A stretch of DNA of 10,119 nucleotides from an uncultured Eubacteriales bacterium (lineage in GTDB: Bacteria; Bacillota; Clostridia; Oscillospirales; Oscillospiraceae): the NCBI GenBank assembly GCA_900551355.1, contig URVR01000054.1, positions 1 through 10,119 of the forward strand, written 5' to 3'. Numbering within the stretch: position 1 is the first letter of the stretch; every line of letters starts with the position of its first letter. This document shows, piece after piece, positions 6,543 through 10,119 of the stretch. The notes below the pieces were generated by a model that was not told the origin of the DNA, made no database searches, and saw only the letters and a program-made list of their open reading frames with translations. Position numbers and translations under genes: made by a program.

Positions 6543-7235
6543 ATGGCGCTGACCAACGCGAGCCTGCCGGCGAAGCGGCGGATATTGGCGGTATGCGTCA
6601 AGCTGTTTCTGGAGCAGGGCTACAAGAAAACCACCGTGGCGCAGATCGTGCAGAGGGCGGGGGTGTCCAACAGCAGCTTCCAGAACATTTTCCGGGCCAA
6701 GGACGGCGTGCTGACGGAGCTGGTGGCCTTCATGTTCTCCAGCCAGTTCGGCGCGGCGCGGTCCGCCATCGGGGAGAAGCTGCCGCCGGTGTATGTCTAC
6801 GCGGCAGAGACGGCCATCCAGATGACGCTGACGGAGCTGAACGAGAACCTGCGGGAGATCTACATCGAGGCCTACTCCCAGCAGGAGGCGTCGGAGTACA
6901 TCTTCCGGGAGACGGCCAAGGAGCTGTACGCCATCTTCGGGTCGTACCAGCCGGCGCTGACGGCGGAGGACTTCTACGCCATGGAGATCGGGACGGCGGG
7001 GCTGATGCGGGGCTACATGGCCAAGCCCTGCGATGAGACGCTGCCGCTGGAGAAGAAGCTGGAGAGTTTTCTGACACTGAGCCTGCGGGGTTACAGGGTG
7101 CCGGAGGAGGAGCTGCAGCAGGTGCTGGCCTTCCTGGGCACCATGGACATCCGGGCGGTGGCCCAGCACATCATGGAGCGGCTGTTCCACGCGCTGGAGA
7201 TGCGGTACGACTTCCATCTGGTGGGTGCCGGATAA
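6543..7235 (+). CDS. TetR/AcrR family transcriptional regulator
   Basis: This 230-residue protein has a TetR-type N-terminal DNA-binding domain. A helix with KRRILAVCVKLFLEQGYKKT (residues 11-30) leads into the helix-turn-helix TTVAQIVQRAGVSNSSFQNIF (30-50), followed by 'KDGVLTELV'. The rest is helical, as expected for the ligand-binding and dimerisation domain, but gives no clue to the ligand. I prefer the ATG at 6543 to the GTG at 6534 because AAGGGGGTGG (6528-6537) is correctly spaced for the ATG. No transporter or enzyme gene is adjacent, so its targets are unknown apart from possible self-repression. The C-terminus (FHLVGAG) lies directly against the surface-protein remnant, so the natural end may have been altered. 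That is only a possibility. Confidence 0.9.
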   Translation: MALTNASLPAKRRILAVCVKLFLEQGYKKTTVAQIVQRAGVSNSSFQNIFRAKDGVLTELVAFMFSSQFGAARSAIGEKLPPVYVYAAETAIQMTLTELNENLREIYIEAYSQQEASEYIFRETAKELYAIFGSYQPALTAEDFYAMEIGTAGLMRGYMAKPCDETLPLEKKLESFLTLSLRGYRVPEEELQQVLAFLGTMDIRAVAQHIMERLFHALEMRYDFHLVGAG

Positions 7236-7952
7236 AAACGGCGATCAGACCGTCTCCGGCGGCGTGATCACCGGCGGCAAATCGGGTACAACTATATTAG
7301 TCCCGTCGAAGGGGAAATTCCTGGTGAAAGTAAAGAGGGACTGATCACCAACGGTACATTTTACGGTGAGGTGACCAATGCGTTCAGCAGCGAGATCAGC
7401 GGCGGCTCCTTTTATGGGAAAGTGGACAACAGGGATAGATCGGACTTTCGCCCCATGTATCTGGGCATCCTTGCGGGCGGCACATTCTATGCCGGCAACC
7501 CCGGCACCGTCGCCAATGGCTGCTGCACCGTGACCTACGACTACGGGAAGGCGGACGGAACCTATGCCATCCAGATCGTCAATAAGTACGAGGAGGCAGT
7601 CAGGCCCGCCGACCCGAAACTGAGCGGCTTCGACTTCGGCGGCTGGCTTAAGAACGGCACACCGTATGATTTTGATACGCCTGTCACCGGCGACCTGACC
7701 CTGACCGCCGGGTGGCGCAAGATCGTTCCGGGCAGCGGCACGGGCACGCTCACCATCACCAACTGCATCAACGCCGTCACAGTGACCGGCAGCGAGGCGG
7801 CAGATGTCATCATCTATCCCACCGATGGGAGCACGGGCGGCAAGTCCAGCCCCACCACCTTTGATGCCGGTATCGGCGTCTGCGCCGTGACGGCGTTCAC
7901 GTCCCTGACGGGTCTGGCGCTGCTGCGCCGGAAGCGCCGGGATGAGGAATGA
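7236..7952 (+). pseudogene. Remnant of a repeat-rich surface protein (InlB-type repeat, sorting signal)
   Basis: The C-terminal end of a large cell-surface or adhesin-like protein. One frame is open from 7236 to the TGA at 7950-7952. Its first credible start is a GTG at 7371 inside a repeat, with no proper Shine-Dalgarno and no signal peptide. Counting from that GTG (193 codons), residues 1-50 resemble 'NGTFYGEVTN / ISGGSFYGKVDN / LAGGTFYAG' surface repeats. Residues 52-115 resemble an InlB/Listeria-Bacteroides repeat, from TVTYDYG to GFDFGGW to LTLTAGW. SPTTF (160-164) is an LPxTG-like motif, 167-185 a hydrophobic segment and RRKRR (186-190) a basic tail. At 7231-7280 a different frame reads GDQTVSGGVITGG, so the 5' part is out of frame. 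This looks like a decayed or truncated gene, but a rearranged short secreted protein cannot be fully excluded. Confidence 0.7.
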
Positions 7953-7961
7953 CCGCGTAGA

Positions 7962-8005
7962 GCATAAAAAAGGAACGCACCTGCAGGTGCGTTCCTTTTT
8001 TATGC
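7962..8005. terminator. Bidirectional intrinsic terminator (44-nt perfect palindrome)
   Basis: Bases 7962-8005 are a perfect inverted repeat: GCAT, six A, GGAACGCACC, the centre TGCA, then GGTGCGTTCC, six T, ATGC. A strong GC-rich stem flanked by an A-run on one side and a T-run on the other terminates transcription in both directions. It sits 9 nt after the remnant's stop and 5 nt before the end of the converging pyruvate kinase-like gene. Confidence 0.95.
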
Positions 8006-8010
8006 GCGCT

Positions 8011-8973
8011 TCAGCGGGCCTTTTCCGCCTCCCGGGCCACGCGGATGAGCCACGCCGACGCCTCCGCCGGGTAACGGCCCTGCGCCGTCTCGCCGGTGAG
8101 CATCAGGCAGTCCGCGCCGTCCAGCACGGCGTTATAGATGTCCAGCACCTCCGCACGGGTGGGGGCGGGGTGGTCGATCATGCTGTGGAGCAGCTGGGTC
8201 ACCACCAGGAAGGGCTTCCGGCGGCTGCGGCAAAGGGCGGCAATGTGCTTCTGGGCGGCGGGCAGCTGCTCCAGCGGCAGGCTGCTGCCCAGATCGCCCC
8301 GGGCGATGGTCACCACGTCGCACAGATCCATCCAGTCCGGCAGGGCGTCCAGTCCCGCCCGGTTTTCCACCTTGGCGAACAGCTCCGCGTGGGCCAGGCC
8401 GCTGTCCGCCATGGCGGCGCGGACGGCGCAAAGGTCGTCGGCGCTGCGGACGAAGGGCTGCATGACGGCGCTGATGCCGAATGACGCCGCCTGCGCCAGG
8501 TCGTTCAGGTCGGCCGGGCACAGGGCGGGGCGGTGGAGGTCGACGCCCTCCGGCGTCAGGCTCTTGTGGCTGGTGAGGGTGCCGCCCCGGGTGACGCGGC
8601 ACACGCCGCCGTCCAGCACGGTCAGCGCCATGACGCCGTCGTCCAGCAGCAGGGTCATGCCGGGGCGCAGCGCCGCCAGCACGTCCGCCTCCACGGGGAT
8701 GTCAACGCCCAGCGTCACCGTATCGCCCTCCGCCAGCGGCAGGGGAGCGGGCAGTGCGCCGATGCGCACCTCCGGCCCGCGGAGGTCGATCATCAGCTGG
8801 GCGGACAGGCCCGTCTGCCGCTCCACGTCGTGGAGGGCGGCGATCCAGTCCTGCCGGGCCGCCAGCGGCGTGTGGGACAGGTTGAGCCGGAAGCCGGTGA
8901 CGCCCCGGCGCAGCAGGGCGCACAGTGTGGATGCCTGGCAGCAGGCGGGGCCGAGGGTGGCGTAATATCTCAT
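8011..8973 (-). CDS. Pyruvate kinase-like protein lacking the C-terminal domain
   Basis: A 320-residue homologue of pyruvate kinase (phosphoenolpyruvate + ADP to pyruvate + ATP); usual enzymes have about 470 or more residues. The (beta/alpha)8 A domain and a shortened B domain (about 72-145) are present, but the C-terminal allosteric domain is missing: the protein stops just after GETAQGRYPAEA (295-305) and one further helix. Family residues remain: FRLNLSH (R29, N31, S33), IDLRGPEVR (D63), KVEN (K201, E203), ARGDLG (D227), VTQLL (T259) and PTRAEV. Changes include ATLGPA at the N-terminus and ID-LRG in place of the usual DTKGPE. AAGGAGG (8980-8986, complement) is 7 nt from the ATG. The ATG overlaps the uvrC stop by 4 nt, so translation is probably coupled. 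It may be a minimal active kinase or a related lyase-like or regulatory protein; the sequence cannot decide. Confidence 0.85.
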   Translation of the reverse strand: MRYYATLGPACCQASTLCALLRRGVTGFRLNLSHTPLAARQDWIAALHDVERQTGLSAQLMIDLRGPEVRIGALPAPLPLAEGDTVTLGVDIPVEADVLAALRPGMTLLLDDGVMALTVLDGGVCRVTRGGTLTSHKSLTPEGVDLHRPALCPADLNDLAQAASFGISAVMQPFVRSADDLCAVRAAMADSGLAHAELFAKVENRAGLDALPDWMDLCDVVTIARGDLGSSLPLEQLPAAQKHIAALCRSRRKPFLVVTQLLHSMIDHPAPTRAEVLDIYNAVLDGADCLMLTGETAQGRYPAEASAWLIRVAREAEKAR

Positions 8974-10119
8974 GGGGTGTCCTCCTTGTGGAAATGGTCG
9001 TAGACGGCCCGGGCGGCGGGCCCGGGCAGCACCTCCTCCAGCTGGGGCAGGTCTGCCGTACGGACGGCCTTCACCGTGCCGAACCGCTGCAAAAGCAGCT
9101 TTTTCCGGGCCTCCCCCACGCCGGGGATGCCGTCCAGCTGGGAGCGATAGGCGTTTTTGGCGTGCTTCTGGTGGTGGTAGGCGACGGCGAAGCGGTGTAC
9201 CTCCTCCTGCACCCGACCGATGAGGGCGAACAGGGCGGGGGGCGTCTGGATGCCGATCTCCATACCGGCGGCGGTGACCAGGGCGCGGGTGCGGTGGCGG
9301 TCGTCCTTCACCATGCCCAGCACGGGCACGGACAGGTGCAGCTTTGCCAGCACCTCCTCGGCTACACGGGCGTGCTGCACGCCGCCGTCGATGAGCAGCA
9401 GGTCGGGGAGGGGGGCGAACTTCTCGTCGCCGTCCAGATACCGGCGGAACCGGCGCTCCAGCACCTCCGCCATGGCGCCGTAGTCGTCGGCGCCGTCACA
9501 GGTTTTGATCTGGAACCGGCGGTAGTCCCGCTTCAGGGGGCGGCCGTCCACGAACACCACCATGCTGGCCACCTGGTCGGCGCCGCCGGTGTGGGAGATG
9601 TCGTAGCTCTCCATGCGGCGGGGCAGGGCGGGCAGCTCCGCCAGCTCCTGCAAAAGCCGGAGCGTCCCGGCGGTGCGCTCGGCGTCGGAGGTGACGCGCT
9701 CCACCTCCTCCCGGGCATTGCGGTTGGCGATGTCCAGCAGCTCCCGGCGCTGGCCGCGCTGGGGTATACGGAGGGTGACGGCATGGCCGCAGCGCTCCGT
9801 CAGCAGGGCGGACAGAGTGTCCATGTCCTCCACCGGCAGGGGGAGCAATATCTCCCGGGGCAGCACCTCGCGATCCAGATAGTACTGGGTCACCACGGCG
9901 TCCAGCAGCGCGGCGTCGTCCTCGGCGGCGGGCAGCACCTCCACCCGGCGGCCCAGCAGGTCGCCGTTTTCGATGTGCAGCACGGCGCAGCCGGCCCGGG
10001 CGGGGCCGGTGTACACGCCCCATACGTCGGTGTCGGCGCAGATGCCGGCGATGACCTTCTGGTTTTTGGACAGCACCGACAGCGCCCGCACCTGGTCCCG
10101 CAGGGCGGCGGCCCGTTCG
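8970..10119 (-). CDS. uvrC: Excinuclease ABC subunit C, UvrC (partial, 5' end outside window)
   Basis: UvrC makes both incisions flanking bulky DNA lesions in UvrABC nucleotide excision repair. The visible 382 C-terminal residues start in the UVR (UvrB-binding) motif, seen as ERAAALRDQVRAL. They continue through the RNase H-like 5' nuclease domain with YDISHTGG, LLLIDGG and HRFAVAYHH, which supply the catalytic Asp, Asp and His. The tail helix-hairpin-helix contains IPGVGEARKKLLLQRFG, which binds DNA. The N-terminal GIY-YIG nuclease lies beyond the right edge; the frame is open to base 10119, so the apparent GTG start at 10091 is internal. The gene ends in TGA overlapping the ATG of the pyruvate kinase-like gene. 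Confidence 0.97.
   Translation of the reverse strand, partial: ERAAALRDQVRALSVLSKNQKVIAGICADTDVWGVYTGPARAGCAVLHIENGDLLGRRVEVLPAAEDDAALLDAVVTQYYLDREVLPREILLPLPVEDMDTLSALLTERCGHAVTLRIPQRGQRRELLDIANRNAREEVERVTSDAERTAGTLRLLQELAELPALPRRMESYDISHTGGADQVASMVVFVDGRPLKRDYRRFQIKTCDGADDYGAMAEVLERRFRRYLDGDEKFAPLPDLLLIDGGVQHARVAEEVLAKLHLSVPVLGMVKDDRHRTRALVTAAGMEIGIQTPPALFALIGRVQEEVHRFAVAYHHQKHAKNAYRSQLDGIPGVGEARKKLLLQRFGTVKAVRTADLPQLEEVLPGPAARAVYDHFHKEDTP
8980..8986 (-). promoter_or_regulatory. Shine-Dalgarno site of the pyruvate kinase-like gene, inside uvrC
   Basis: Read on the minus strand, AAGGAGG lies 7 nt upstream of the ATG at 8973 and within the last codons of uvrC. A near-perfect ribosome site here, with the ATGA stop/start overlap, indicates real translation of the downstream gene at a rate tied to uvrC. 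Confidence 0.8.

Noticed and set aside
8138..8965. A 275-codon plus-strand frame opposite the pyruvate kinase-like gene.
   Set aside because: Ser/Arg-rich shadow frame; the minus strand carries clear family motifs and a good ribosome site.
10089..10091. GTG at 10091 as the real uvrC start.
   Set aside because: The frame stays open to the window edge and reads as the UVR motif upstream of it, so the gene continues outside the window.

Overview
This GC-rich window looks like a Clostridia chromosome, most likely an Oscillospiraceae-type gut anaerobe. The evidence is the gene order yqfD-phoH-ybeY-era-yqzL-recO-mutS2, the presence of the sporulation-lineage genes yqfD and yqzL, an HPr with the Gram-positive Ser46 region, and strong Shine-Dalgarno sites. 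I cannot name a genus from sequence alone. The first 13 bases exactly match the 3' end of the Tn5/Nextera mosaic-end adapter, so the window probably starts at a contig edge with untrimmed library sequence.

Bases 14-5955 (+ strand) form a compact housekeeping cluster. It holds the 3' end of yqfD, phoH (ybeZ), ybeY, era, the very short yqzL, recO and mutS2. Most junctions are tight or overlapping: phoH/ybeY overlap by 4 nt, yqzL/recO by 22 nt, and recO/mutS2 are 15 nt apart. The exception is a 149-nt gap between era and yqzL that contains inverted repeats and possible Shine-Dalgarno-masking pairings. The products act in ribosome and rRNA maturation (YbeY, PhoH, Era), recombinational repair (RecO) and collided-ribosome rescue or recombination control (MutS2). 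The pgpH, dgkA and cdd genes often found inside this cluster in Bacillus are absent.

Bases 5956-7235 (+) hold two independent single-gene units. One is an HPr phosphocarrier with a good sigma-A promoter and a textbook intrinsic terminator. The other is a TetR-type regulator with an extended -10 promoter and a palindrome just downstream of the -10 that could be its autoregulatory operator.

Bases 7236-7952 hold the 3' remnant of a large surface protein. It keeps GTF/SGG-type repeats, one InlB/Listeria-Bacteroides-type repeat, a sortase-like sorting signal, a transmembrane segment and an Arg/Lys tail. It has lost its 5' end and shows a reading-frame change.

A perfect 44-nt palindrome (7962-8005) is a bidirectional terminator between this remnant and a converging minus-strand pair. 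That pair is uvrC (5' end outside the window) followed by a C-terminally truncated pyruvate kinase-like protein. The two overlap by 4 nt and so are probably translationally coupled. I found no CRISPR array, tRNA, rRNA, transposase or complete novel defence-type system. The most unusual item is the uvrC-coupled short pyruvate kinase homologue.
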